DNA of 64,000 nt from Tenacibaculum gallaicum (GTDB taxonomy: Bacteria > Bacteroidota > Bacteroidia > Flavobacteriales > Flavobacteriaceae). Below, piece by piece: positions 57,224 to 64,000 of this stretch (its first letter is position 1; each line of letters starts with the position of its first letter). A program made the position numbers and the translations under genes. Location: NCBI RefSeq assembly GCF_003387615.1, contig NZ_QUNS01000001.1, positions 784,241-848,240 of the forward strand, read 5' to 3'. The notes beneath the pieces were generated by a model. The model did not search any database. It had not been told where the DNA came from and saw only the letters and a program-made list of their open reading frames with translations.

Positions 57224-57279
57224 TCTATACTAGCCGATTTTAAAAGTGTCGAAAAGTAGTTTATCTTTACTTAACCTTG

Positions 57280-57304
57280 CGTAAAGTGGCGTAACCTAAC
57301 GTAA
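57280..57304. repeat. Three CGTAA boxes at 10-bp spacing downstream of the integrase
   Basis: CGTAA begins at 57280, 57290 and 57300, exactly one helical turn apart. Protein copies bound here would lie on one face of the DNA. Immediately beyond, an imperfect inverted repeat centred on TTTAAC-TCT-GTTAAA (about 57336-57360) precedes the next small gene. Confidence 0.55.
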
Positions 57305-57367
57305 CTGATTTCACCTATTTGTAGAGTTGTTATTATTGCCTTTAACTCTGTTAAAGCAATAAAAGTA

Positions 57368-57553
57368 TTGAACGCACAAGTAGTATATCAAGTAGCAAAA
57401 GCTCTTCCAAAAGAAGAGCAAAAATTGTTGTTTGAAATGCTACAAAAAGAATTTCGTTTGAATATGCATAAGGCAAGGAAACGTAATACCCCTGTCTTAA
57501 CAAAAGAAGAAGCAACTCAATACTTACTAAAGAATGTTTTTAACAAGAAGTAA
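57368..57553 (+). CDS. Small hypothetical protein of the island
   Basis: 61 aa, helical and basic (ALPKEEQKLLFEMLQKEFRL, then KARKRNTPVLTKEEATQYLL). TTG start at 57368. No family recognised. It follows the phased CGTAA boxes and ends before a clear terminator. It could be a small DNA-binding or excision-type protein, but no motif shows this. Confidence 0.6.
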   Translation: MNAQVVYQVAKALPKEEQKLLFEMLQKEFRLNMHKARKRNTPVLTKEEATQYLLKNVFNKK

Positions 57554-57556
57554 TTT

Positions 57557-57597
57557 AAAATAAAGACTTATTGAAAAATTAAGTCTTTATTTTTTTA
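57557..57597 (+). terminator. Rho-independent terminator
   Basis: AATAAAGACTTA (57559-57570) pairs with TAAGTCTTTATT (57580-57591), followed by a T-run. Confidence 0.85.
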
Positions 57598-57608
57598 CTC
57601 ATTTCAGA

Positions 57609-57638
57609 AAACGTTAAATTCAATAAAATTTAACGTTT
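57609..57638. promoter_or_regulatory. Perfect 12-bp inverted repeat upstream of the zinc-ribbon gene
   Basis: AAACGTTAAATT (57609-57620) and AATTTAACGTTT (57627-57638) with a six-base loop, ending 22 bases before the preferred ATG. It may be an operator or an RNA hairpin that covers the ribosome-binding region. Confidence 0.45.
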
Positions 57639-57660
57639 TAGGATGCTAAAATTGATTAAA

Positions 57661-58098
57661 ATGAAGATAAATTGTGAAAATTGTGGTGAAGTATTTAAAA
57701 GAAAAAGAAGAAATCAAAAGTATTGTAGTTCAAGTTGTAGAACTATGGCTTGTTACAAAAGAAATAAATATGAGTATGTTTCAGGAGGATATAAAAAGCC
57801 TACTAACAAATTAGGAGCAATCAAAGTCAAAAAAGAAAAGCAGCTTTTAACTAATAAGTCAAACCCAAAGTTAGAGAGTCTAATACAAAAAGAGAAAAAA
57901 ATATTTGACACAAAAAGTATAACAAATACAGTTGCGAGTAATTTAATTTCAGAAACTGCTGTTTATGGTCTAAAAAAAATATTAAACCCTAATTCTTTGC
58001 CTGCTACGAAAGGGGATATAGAAAAAGTGTTATTACAAATTCAAGAAACGCAAAGATTGTTAATTGAAATGAAATTTAAAGATAAGTTTAAACTTTAA
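57661..58098 (+). CDS. Small zinc-ribbon protein of the island
   Basis: 145 aa. The N-terminal zinc knuckle has CENCGEVFKRKRRNQKYCSSSCR, four Cys in a C-x2-C...C-x3-C arrangement. A basic linker follows, with a helical C-terminus (KGDIEKVLLQIQETQRLLIEM). Likely nucleic-acid binding. ATG at 57661 (MKINCENCG) is preferred to one at 57643 that abuts the hairpin. Confidence 0.7.
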   Translation: MKINCENCGEVFKRKRRNQKYCSSSCRTMACYKRNKYEYVSGGYKKPTNKLGAIKVKKEKQLLTNKSNPKLESLIQKEKKIFDTKSITNTVASNLISETAVYGLKKILNPNSLPATKGDIEKVLLQIQETQRLLIEMKFKDKFKL

Positions 58099-58323
58099 GT
58101 AGCTTTATATTTTTTAAATTAAATCAAGGAGTGTTTTTTAAAAGTTCTTTTTGATTATCAGAAATAAAACTATTTAATTGTGTTGAATTATATAGTTTTA
58201 AGAGACGCAATAAAAACGCAAAAAAAAGAGCAATAACTAATTCTTGTGATAAGAATGGCACTATTATACACAATATTTAATTAATGAACATAATTTACAG
58301 TAAAAAGAAACAAAATAAAATCT

Positions 58324-58331
58324 TATTTTTG
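58324..58331 (+). promoter_or_regulatory. Predicted -7 element of the radC-like gene
   Basis: TATTTTTG, exact TAnnTTTG match, ending only five bases before the ATG at 58337. This implies a very short leader or a leaderless transcript. No clear -33 element. Confidence 0.45.
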
Positions 58332-58336
58332 TTTTT

Positions 58337-58960
58337 ATGGATATAAAATTGACAGAACAAGAGAAGATAAAAATCTTAAATTCCGACGATATTTACGGAA
58401 TTATGCAGCGCATTTTATTAAGAGATAATAAAATAGACCAAAATCGTGAGCATTTTTGGGTTATTGGTTTAGCAAATAACAACCGTATTCTTTTTATTGA
58501 ATTAATAAGTTTAGGAACTGTCAATGCAACCTTGGTAGAACCTATGGAGGTATTTAGCTTTGCGTTGCAAAAAAGAGCTGTTAAAATTATATTGTGCCAC
58601 AACCATCCAAGTGGTGAATTAACTCCATCAGACAATGACAAAAACCTTACAGATAGGTTGATACAGGTTGGTATTATAGTAAATACCCATGTAATAGATC
58701 ACTTAATTATCTCTGATAAAAGTTATTTGAGTTTTGCCGATAATGGTCTTTTGCAAGAGCTGGCAAAAAGTACTAAATATGTGCCTAAATATGTTTTAGA
58801 AGAACAGATAAAAAAGGAGATGTCTAAAATAATTGAGAAAAATAGAAATATTGAGATAGCTAAAGCTTTTAAAAGAAGTGGTCTTGATAATGAGTTAATT
58901 GCTAAAAACACAGGTCTTACGATTGAAGAAGTAAAAAAACTACGAGTGAAAAGGTCATAA
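58337..58960 (+). CDS. radC: RadC/JAB-domain (MPN+) protein
   Basis: 207 aa. The JAB metalloprotease-like motif is HNHPSGELTPSDND, with an upstream Glu in VEPMEVF and later IISDKSYLSFADNG. This matches RadC-like proteins common on mobile elements. Unlike chromosomal RadC it lacks the N-terminal helix-hairpin-helix domain and has a C-terminal basic helical extension. Often found on Bacteroidetes islands beside defence or secretion cargo. Confidence 0.88.
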   Translation: MDIKLTEQEKIKILNSDDIYGIMQRILLRDNKIDQNREHFWVIGLANNNRILFIELISLGTVNATLVEPMEVFSFALQKRAVKIILCHNHPSGELTPSDNDKNLTDRLIQVGIIVNTHVIDHLIISDKSYLSFADNGLLQELAKSTKYVPKYVLEEQIKKEMSKIIEKNRNIEIAKAFKRSGLDNELIAKNTGLTIEEVKKLRVKRS

Positions 58961-59260
58961 AATAAATTTCTAATTATAAGGCAACAAAATTAACTTGTTA
59001 ATACCCTTATTTTTCCTGATAAAACTAATCAAGTACTCAAAAATTGAAGTAAAGAAGTAAAAAGACAAGTACTACTTAGTAACTTGTTAAGTACACAATA
59101 TTATTTATGTACGTACAAGTTTCGTATAAAAATGATTAGTTGCACTTAAAATACAATGTCTTATAGTAAATAGCTTAAAAGTCAGAAAACTATCTGCTTA
59201 TTTTTCTAAATGTTTTTATATATTTAGGGTCAAAAATTGTTAACCCTTCAAAATATATCT
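58961..59260. other. Intergenic region before tssD
   Basis: 300 bp of AT-rich sequence. A weak -7-like TATATTTA lies at about 59218-59225. No gene or strong hairpin is seen. Confidence 0.4.
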
Positions 59261-60046
59261 ATGAACATAAAAGCGAAGCTCTTTGTATGTGGAGAGGAGC
59301 GAGAATTAATTGCTACCAGTTTAAATTACATTCGACTTACTGATTGGAACGGCAAACCTACATCAGCCCTAATGGGAGGTACTTTTACCGTTACTTTTAA
59401 ACCAGAAATGTACGATGATACCTTTATTGAATGGATCATAGCGGATAGAAAAGACAATAAAAAAATACGTCACCCTTTTAATCTTTATCTATTAAGAGAT
59501 GGTAAAGTAGTTTTTTATGAAGATGATTTTGACGGAGTAGAACTATTCCAATACAACTTTCAAGACGGTGTACTTATAAACTACCATGAGGTTTTTGATA
59601 ATCAAAAAGGTATGCAGGTTACCTTAACCATATCGCCTGCAATGCAAGATTATCGTTTTTTTAATAATAGTACCGATTGGCGTAGAAAAAGCCGAACTCG
59701 TTATATAAAACCATGGCAAGAGAGTTTTATATCGCCTATAGAAGATACTCCTTATAAAGCGAAAGAAGATATTATGCCAAGATTTAAAAGGTATTTTTTT
59801 GAGAATAAGAACGGAGAACGAATACAACAGGATGATATTGAGATAAATGAAAAAGTTATCTTAGTTATAGAAACAGAAAATGCAGAGGGAGAAACAATAA
59901 CCATTGATTTAAAAGACGATAACCTAAATTATAAATACCAAAATAAAGTATTAGAAAACGATATTTTGAAAAACGTTTCAATCACAGGGAAACAAACAAA
60001 ATTAGAATTAATAGCTATTGAAGAAAAAGTAAATAAAAATGACTAA
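59261..60046 (+). CDS. tssD: Type VI secretion tube protein TssD (Hcp) with C-terminal extension
   Basis: 261 aa. Residues about 1-130 match Bacteroidetes Hcp/TssD: MNIKAKLFVCGEE, the NYIRLTDWNGKPTSALMGG loop, FIEWIIADR, GKVVFYEDDF and MQVTLTISPAM. Residues about 131-261 are an added domain with RYFFENKNGERIQQDDIEI and VILVIETENAEGETITIDL. That region probably links the tube subunit to cargo. ATG at 59261 was chosen; a TTG 24 bases upstream is less likely. It overlaps the protease gene by eight bases. No other T6SS structural gene is in the window. Confidence 0.85.
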   Translation: MNIKAKLFVCGEERELIATSLNYIRLTDWNGKPTSALMGGTFTVTFKPEMYDDTFIEWIIADRKDNKKIRHPFNLYLLRDGKVVFYEDDFDGVELFQYNFQDGVLINYHEVFDNQKGMQVTLTISPAMQDYRFFNNSTDWRRKSRTRYIKPWQESFISPIEDTPYKAKEDIMPRFKRYFFENKNGERIQQDDIEINEKVILVIETENAEGETITIDLKDDNLNYKYQNKVLENDILKNVSITGKQTKLELIAIEEKVNKND

Positions 60047-61424
60047 AGAAAAGGAAAGAACGTACAAAGGAATAGCTTCTTTTGATAGTGGTAAAGGAAA
60101 TACAATGGAAATTACTTTTCCAAAAGTAAGACCAGCATTAAAGTTTATAGCAAATTTAAGAAGGCTAGATAGTTACAAAGGAGAGTTTGGTTTTGATTGG
60201 ATGAGGGATGATTATCAAACTATATGTAAAGATTACGAAAAGTTAAAGAAAGAATATACTCCAACTAAAATTCATGATAAAGATTACTTTGTACCTTGGT
60301 TAAGTATGTTTCCTCAACAGGAAGATGTAAAACTTAAATTAGAAGTTGAGATATTAGAAGGAACAGCAACAGACGTTGATATAATTAAACTACCTAAAAA
60401 AGATGGTATACGTTTTGAACCTGAACAAATAAAAGTAAATGAGGTTGAGAGTAAGCAAATAAAAATTATTTGTAATTCGCCTTTGAGTCATGATGTAATG
60501 ATTGACTTGTTAGATAAGAATGATGAAAAGGTAGGAGCGATTAGTGTGGTTAAGAATGCAAATCATGAGCAATTGCATTTTAATATTATTCCTGTACGTA
60601 TTTTAAGAAGTATATCTAAACAAACAGATATTGACATTATTGAAAAACAGATTGATATAGAAGGAGTAATAACAAAAAATGGAGTTAAAGAAAAAGTAAA
60701 AGGATGGGGTGATAAAGGCACTGATTTAACCGCTGATTTAAAAAATCTAGAAAATTATCTAAACAAAAATTCATTAAATCAAGCGTTATTGCAATGTAAT
60801 ATTGGCAAGGTTTATGATTTAATTATAGATGAAGATAAATGGATAGATGATAATTTAATTATAGATGAAGGGTGTATTTTCAAAGATACCGAAATATTAG
60901 AGAAATTACATGACGAATTTAAAAATCAACACCCTATTCAAGCTAAAAAGAGAGGTTTAGTTTTGTTCTTATCTCCATTACGTAAAGGAGGTGCAGGAGG
61001 AGAAGGAGAGATAAGTGAAATAGATGCTAAAAGATTAGTCATTTATCAATCTAACTTATGGGATAAGACAAGTTTTTCTCATGAAATCTCTCACGTTTTG
61101 GGACTTACACATTCATTTCAGAAAAAGGCTGATAAAAATAAGGTTTTCGAGTATAATAAATACATAAAAGAAATTGATGATTATTTTAATTCATTAATAA
61201 AAAAAGGAACTAGTAAAAGTGAGATAGCAAGAGAATGGGCAAGTTATAAGGAAGGTTATAGAGTTATTAGATCGTATTTAAATACTTATTATAGAAATCC
61301 ATATATTTTTGAAAAAACTAAAACTGAGAACATTATGGATTATAGTAATGTTAGGAAGTCTTTTTGGAGATACCAATGGAAAGCAATGCAGGATGATATG
61401 ATTAAATTTTACAATAAAAGATAA
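60039..61424 (+). CDS. Metzincin-type metalloprotease, predicted T6SS effector
   Basis: 461 aa without signal peptide. The zinc-binding signature HEISHVLGLTH at 348-358 is the full HExxHxxGxxH metzincin motif, and Met433 in NIMDYS is the expected Met-turn. The N-terminal 300 residues are a beta-rich region (FEPEQIKVNEVESKQIKI) likely to adapt the toxin to TssD. Overlaps with TssD upstream (8 bp) and the MORN protein downstream (TAATG) show one coupled cassette. Residues 312-324 (SPLRKGGAGGEGE) look like an inserted low-complexity piece. Target unknown; periplasmic proteins of rivals are likely. Confidence 0.8.
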   Translation: MTKEKERTYKGIASFDSGKGNTMEITFPKVRPALKFIANLRRLDSYKGEFGFDWMRDDYQTICKDYEKLKKEYTPTKIHDKDYFVPWLSMFPQQEDVKLKLEVEILEGTATDVDIIKLPKKDGIRFEPEQIKVNEVESKQIKIICNSPLSHDVMIDLLDKNDEKVGAISVVKNANHEQLHFNIIPVRILRSISKQTDIDIIEKQIDIEGVITKNGVKEKVKGWGDKGTDLTADLKNLENYLNKNSLNQALLQCNIGKVYDLIIDEDKWIDDNLIIDEGCIFKDTEILEKLHDEFKNQHPIQAKKRGLVLFLSPLRKGGAGGEGEISEIDAKRLVIYQSNLWDKTSFSHEISHVLGLTHSFQKKADKNKVFEYNKYIKEIDDYFNSLIKKGTSKSEIAREWASYKEGYRVIRSYLNTYYRNPYIFEKTKTENIMDYSNVRKSFWRYQWKAMQDDMIKFYNKR

Positions 61425-62050
61425 TGAAAAACTCAACACTAATATTATTTTTATTTCTGTGTTATAATATTTTAGGTCAAACTCCAGAAAAAATAAAACC
61501 TCCAGCAGTACTCTTAAATTCTCTAGAGTTAAAAAAGGAGGTTAGAAGTGGGAAAAATTATTATAGTCACGTTGATAAAAGGAAGTTATATGATAGAGAA
61601 TATAAAATAATTATACATACAGAAGTAAGAGAAACTATAATAGATACTGTTCCTACAATACATAGTGAGGGTAATGATTATGATTTTGGCTCACATTTTA
61701 AAGGTAAGTCTATAGGAATAATAGAGAAAGGCTTCTTTAATAAAGGTTATAAAAATGGGCTTTGGAAAGTTACTTATAAAAATAAATTAGTAAAAACTAT
61801 AAATTATAATAATGGTTTAATCATAGGCAGATATAGGGTTTATAATGCCAAAGGACAATTATTATATAAAACTACATTTGGCTCAAAAGGTAATGGTAAA
61901 TATAAAGATTTTAATTACTCTACAGGGGTTTTAAAAGAAGAAGGTAATTATGAAAATGGTAAAAAAGAAGGTGAATGGTGTTTATATAATGAACAAGGGA
62001 GTTTGATAAAAAAAAATAACTACAAAGAAGGAGAGTTTATAGACGATTAA
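61424..62050 (+). CDS. Exported MORN-repeat protein, predicted immunity protein
   Basis: 208 aa. A signal peptide (LILFLFLCYNILGQ) is followed by at least four MORN-like repeats: GFFNKGYKNGLWKVTYKN, NGLIIGRYRVYNAKGQLL, GKYKDFNYSTGVLKEEG and NGKKEGEWCLYNEQGSL. These resemble the YwqK family, annotated as antitoxin-like. Start overlaps the protease stop. Export fits neutralising a protease delivered to the periplasm. The immunity role is inferred from gene order and location. Confidence 0.75.
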   Translation: MKNSTLILFLFLCYNILGQTPEKIKPPAVLLNSLELKKEVRSGKNYYSHVDKRKLYDREYKIIIHTEVRETIIDTVPTIHSEGNDYDFGSHFKGKSIGIIEKGFFNKGYKNGLWKVTYKNKLVKTINYNNGLIIGRYRVYNAKGQLLYKTTFGSKGNGKYKDFNYSTGVLKEEGNYENGKKEGEWCLYNEQGSLIKKNNYKEGEFIDD

Positions 62051-62067
62051 GTATATAATATAAACTT

Positions 62068-62130
62068 AATCAGGGACAGACTGAAAATATAATGGATTAT
62101 GGAGGTAAGAGGTTATCTTTTTATAAATGA
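62068..62130 (+). pseudogene. Remnant of a second metzincin C-terminus
   Basis: An in-frame fragment reads NQGQTENIMDYGGKRLSFYK then stop. TENIMDY is identical to the Met-turn of the intact protease, whereas the following residues differ, so it derives from a different toxin allele. No start or zinc site remains. Confidence 0.55.
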
Positions 62131-62209
62131 CTATTGGATATTTTATGATGAAAAAGGTAATGAAACCCATAGAGAATATTATAAAAAAGGGATTTTAATT
62201 AATGAGTGA
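62126..62209 (+). pseudogene. Remnant of a second MORN-type immunity gene
   Basis: Reads NDYWIFYDEKGNETHREYYK then KGILINE and stop, a MORN-repeat C-terminus in a different frame from the adjacent protease remnant. Together they mirror the toxin-immunity order of the intact cassette. Confidence 0.55.
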
Positions 62210-62399
62210 TTCTAAAAGAGAAAGTTGTATTTGCAAGATTTTTAAATTACCTAAAAAATGATGATTAAAGAAGTTGAAAAGTATCATGGTATATAAATAT
62301 ATAGTCTTTTTTATATTCATTATTAATGTTGGTAGTGTAGTAAAATAGTGCTTATTGAAAATAAGGTTTGATTTTATTTAAAAATCAAGAAGTTAAATA

Positions 62400-62432
62400 A
62401 AAGATGCCGTTCTAAAAAGAACGGTATCTTTT
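62400..62432. terminator. Bidirectional terminator
   Basis: AAAGATGCCGTTCT pairs with AGAACGGTATCTTT (one G-T wobble) with A-run and T-run flanks. It lies between the remnants and the transposase. Confidence 0.75.
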
Positions 62433-62519
62433 GCTATTTGAAATAGTAAAAAATCGTTAGAAACTATTAAATCTAGGCTTATTTCTGCTTCATGTAGTAA
62501 ATTAGCGCTTAAAAAAGCT

Positions 62520-63176
62520 ATGAATTGTACAAAGTGTAATGCTTCCAATTCTATTAGAAAGGGATTACAAAATAATAAGCAGCGGTTTTACTGTAAAAAT
62601 TGCAAAAAATATTTTCAATCAGATTATAGATATCAAGCATACAAAACAGAAACAAATGATTTCATAAAAAAATTACTTAAAGAAGGTTGTGGAATCAGAA
62701 GTATTAGTCGAATACTCAACATTTCTAGTAAAACTGTTTTATCAAGAGTTTTAAAAATAAGTAAACAGGTAAAAACACCGTATTTTAACAAGTTTGGGCG
62801 CAAATTTGAAATTGATGAAATGTGGAGTTTTATTGGTAACAAGAAAAATGTTACTTGGATAACCTATGTGTTAGAAAGAGAAACAAAAAGTATTATAGAC
62901 TTCTATGTGGGTAGAAAATCAAAAGAAACAATAAAACCTTTAATTAATAAAATTCTCTTACTTCAACCGAGTAAAGTTTACACCGATAAATTGAATATTT
63001 ACCCAAGTTTAATTCCCAAAGAAATTCATAAGCGATTTCAGTATTGTACTAATAGAATTGAGCGAATGAATTTAAATTTAAGAACACATATAAAACGATT
63101 AAGTAGAAAAACTATTTGTTTTACAAAAAACCAGAAATATTTAGAAGCACATTTGAAAATTTATTTTTGGGGATAA
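62520..63176 (+). CDS. IS1 family transposase
   Basis: 218 aa, one ORF. An N-terminal zinc ribbon (CTKCNASNSIRKG...FYCKNCKKYF) and helix-turn-helix (GCGIRSISRILNISSKTVL) precede the DDE core: DEMWSFIG, then YTDKLNIYPSLIP, then the IS1 signature NRIERMNLNLRTHIKRLSRK and TICFTKN. Appears intact, without the programmed frameshift of classical IS1. Confidence 0.9.
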   Translation: MNCTKCNASNSIRKGLQNNKQRFYCKNCKKYFQSDYRYQAYKTETNDFIKKLLKEGCGIRSISRILNISSKTVLSRVLKISKQVKTPYFNKFGRKFEIDEMWSFIGNKKNVTWITYVLERETKSIIDFYVGRKSKETIKPLINKILLLQPSKVYTDKLNIYPSLIPKEIHKRFQYCTNRIERMNLNLRTHIKRLSRKTICFTKNQKYLEAHLKIYFWG

Positions 63177-63318
63177 AATGAAATTTTGCAAATACTGCAA
63201 AAAAATATTTATGATTAATTACTTTCCCTTTTTGATTACCCTTTAAATTTTATTAATCTGTTTATTAGTGTATTGAGTGGTTGTTTTTCCTGTCCGCCGT
63301 AATTGCGGTTATACATTG

Positions 63319-63975
63319 TTACCTGCTGGCTTTTCTTTCCAATTTCCACATTCCATAAGGATTTTCAAAAAGTTCGTCTCCAATATTCGGTTGGTTTCTT
63401 TCTTCATTAATTTCAAAAACTGGCGAATCCATATCTGTGCTAAATGTCTGTCCTGATTGAATTTTAGGTTTGTCTATAAGTTGGTAATATCCAAAAACAG
63501 AAAGTAGATTTACTGATTCTTGGAACTCTTCGTTGTAAACAATGCTGTCCTTAAGCCCTAAGTTGTGCATTCCACAAGTATAGGTTGTTCCCTTTCCATC
63601 ACTTATTGAATCCAACACATACATTTGATAGAGATTAGACTCTTTAAAATCGGTTAATAATTCAGTCCAATGTTCTTTTGTAAACGCTTTTCCAGTTGTT
63701 TCTACTTTAATTCCCGTTCCGCCCGATTTTAATATCGCATTTCCTGCTTCTGCAATTTCTTTAGCCGATTTCAAATCTCCAGTTTCTGCTGAGAGATAAA
63801 CAACGAATTTGTGCTTGTCGATTTTTTCTAAAAAATCTTCTGGAATTCGATTTACCATTCCTGCAAATTTGAAGGAATCTTTCATTCTGTCATCTCTTTC
63901 GTATATTTCCAATTCAAATCCTTTATTGGTCTTTAAGTTCAAAAGAACCATTCCAGCAAAAATGAAATCATTCAT
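63319..63975 (-). CDS. DUF4261-like protein, 5' end probably beyond the window
   Basis: At least 218 aa. The segment VVYLSAETGDLKSAKEIAEA followed by LKSGGTGIKVETTGKAFTKE and HWTELL matches DUF4261 as recalled. The frame remains open upstream of the ATG at 63975 to the window edge, reading VTAIAENN, so the true start may lie outside. Function unknown. Confidence 0.65.
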   Translation of the reverse strand: MNDFIFAGMVLLNLKTNKGFELEIYERDDRMKDSFKFAGMVNRIPEDFLEKIDKHKFVVYLSAETGDLKSAKEIAEAGNAILKSGGTGIKVETTGKAFTKEHWTELLTDFKESNLYQMYVLDSISDGKGTTYTCGMHNLGLKDSIVYNEEFQESVNLLSVFGYYQLIDKPKIQSGQTFSTDMDSPVFEINEERNQPNIGDELFENPYGMWKLERKASR

Positions 63976-64000
63976 ATTGTTTTCTGCAATTGCAGTTACT

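Larger units (their letters stand above)
62383..63237 (+). mobile_element. IS1-family insertion sequence, boundaries tentative
   Basis: The transposase gene at 62520-63176 defines the element. Candidate ends read inward as AATCAAGAAG at 62383 and AATCAAAAAG (reverse strand) ending at 63237, an imperfect inverted repeat found by eye. No target duplication was identified, so the boundaries are weak. Confidence 0.35.

Overview
The window reads as a chromosomal segment of a marine-type Flavobacteriaceae bacterium. The evidence is very low GC, Bacteroidetes promoters (TTTG followed about 21 bp later by TAnnTTTG), weak ribosome-binding sites, several TTG/GTG starts, and family content such as GSCFA, outer-membrane beta-barrel proteins, LytS/LytTR pairs, BamA-like fusions and PF18967-like proteins. 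A Tenacibaculum-like genus is a guess; no rRNA is present to settle it.

Layout. 1-4.0 kb: housekeeping genes (M48 lipoprotein protease, phenylalanine hydroxylase, rhodanese, GSCFA). 4.0-16.9 kb: a long co-oriented light and photo-oxidative stress cluster. It starts with a CarH/LitR-type MerR-B12 photoreceptor and a fasciclin lipoprotein, then the zeaxanthin genes crtI-crtB-(unknown)-crtZ-crtY. TspO, a TetR regulator, an ABC1/UbiB kinase, a flavin reductase, an SDR protein, glutathione peroxidase, an SRPBCC protein and a photolyase follow. Most genes overlap by 1-17 bases and look translationally coupled. 16.9-24.7 kb: alaS, an M23 peptidase, a small MerR, a LemA/TPM operon and a PhoD-type phosphatase.

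24.7-31.6 kb is accessory: a 119-bp nested palindromic element, ten tandem 41-bp hairpin units, and a three-gene module headed by a 1119-aa protein with a VasX/MIX-type N-terminus, i.e. a predicted type VI secretion effector with candidate immunity genes. 31.6-39.6 kb has a LytS-like kinase with TPR repeats, its LytTR regulator, and an uncharacterised four-gene operon: a small protein, an LSm-like protein, a fusion of the small-protein domain to a DUF6882-like domain, and an M48 protease fused to a TerB-like domain. 39.6-55.0 kb is mixed: DUF423, a metallophosphoesterase/kinase-like/BamA fusion, MocA and XdhC, an HD-PycTM protein, a GAF protein, an outer-membrane beta-barrel protein, and the GTPases Der and Era.

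55.1 kb to the right edge is a genomic island. Two initiator tRNAs, each with its own identically spaced promoter, are followed by a tyrosine integrase flanked by CGTAA repeats. Beyond lie small island genes, a RadC/JAB protein and an Hcp-like TssD gene. TssD overlaps a metzincin-type protease toxin, which overlaps an exported MORN-repeat protein that is probably its immunity factor. Just downstream are fragments of a second metzincin C-terminus and a second MORN protein, then an IS1-family transposase and a DUF4261-like gene at the window edge. The most notable systems are the TssD/metzincin/MORN cassette with its eroded second cassette, the VasX-like module, and the uncharacterised M48-TerB operon.
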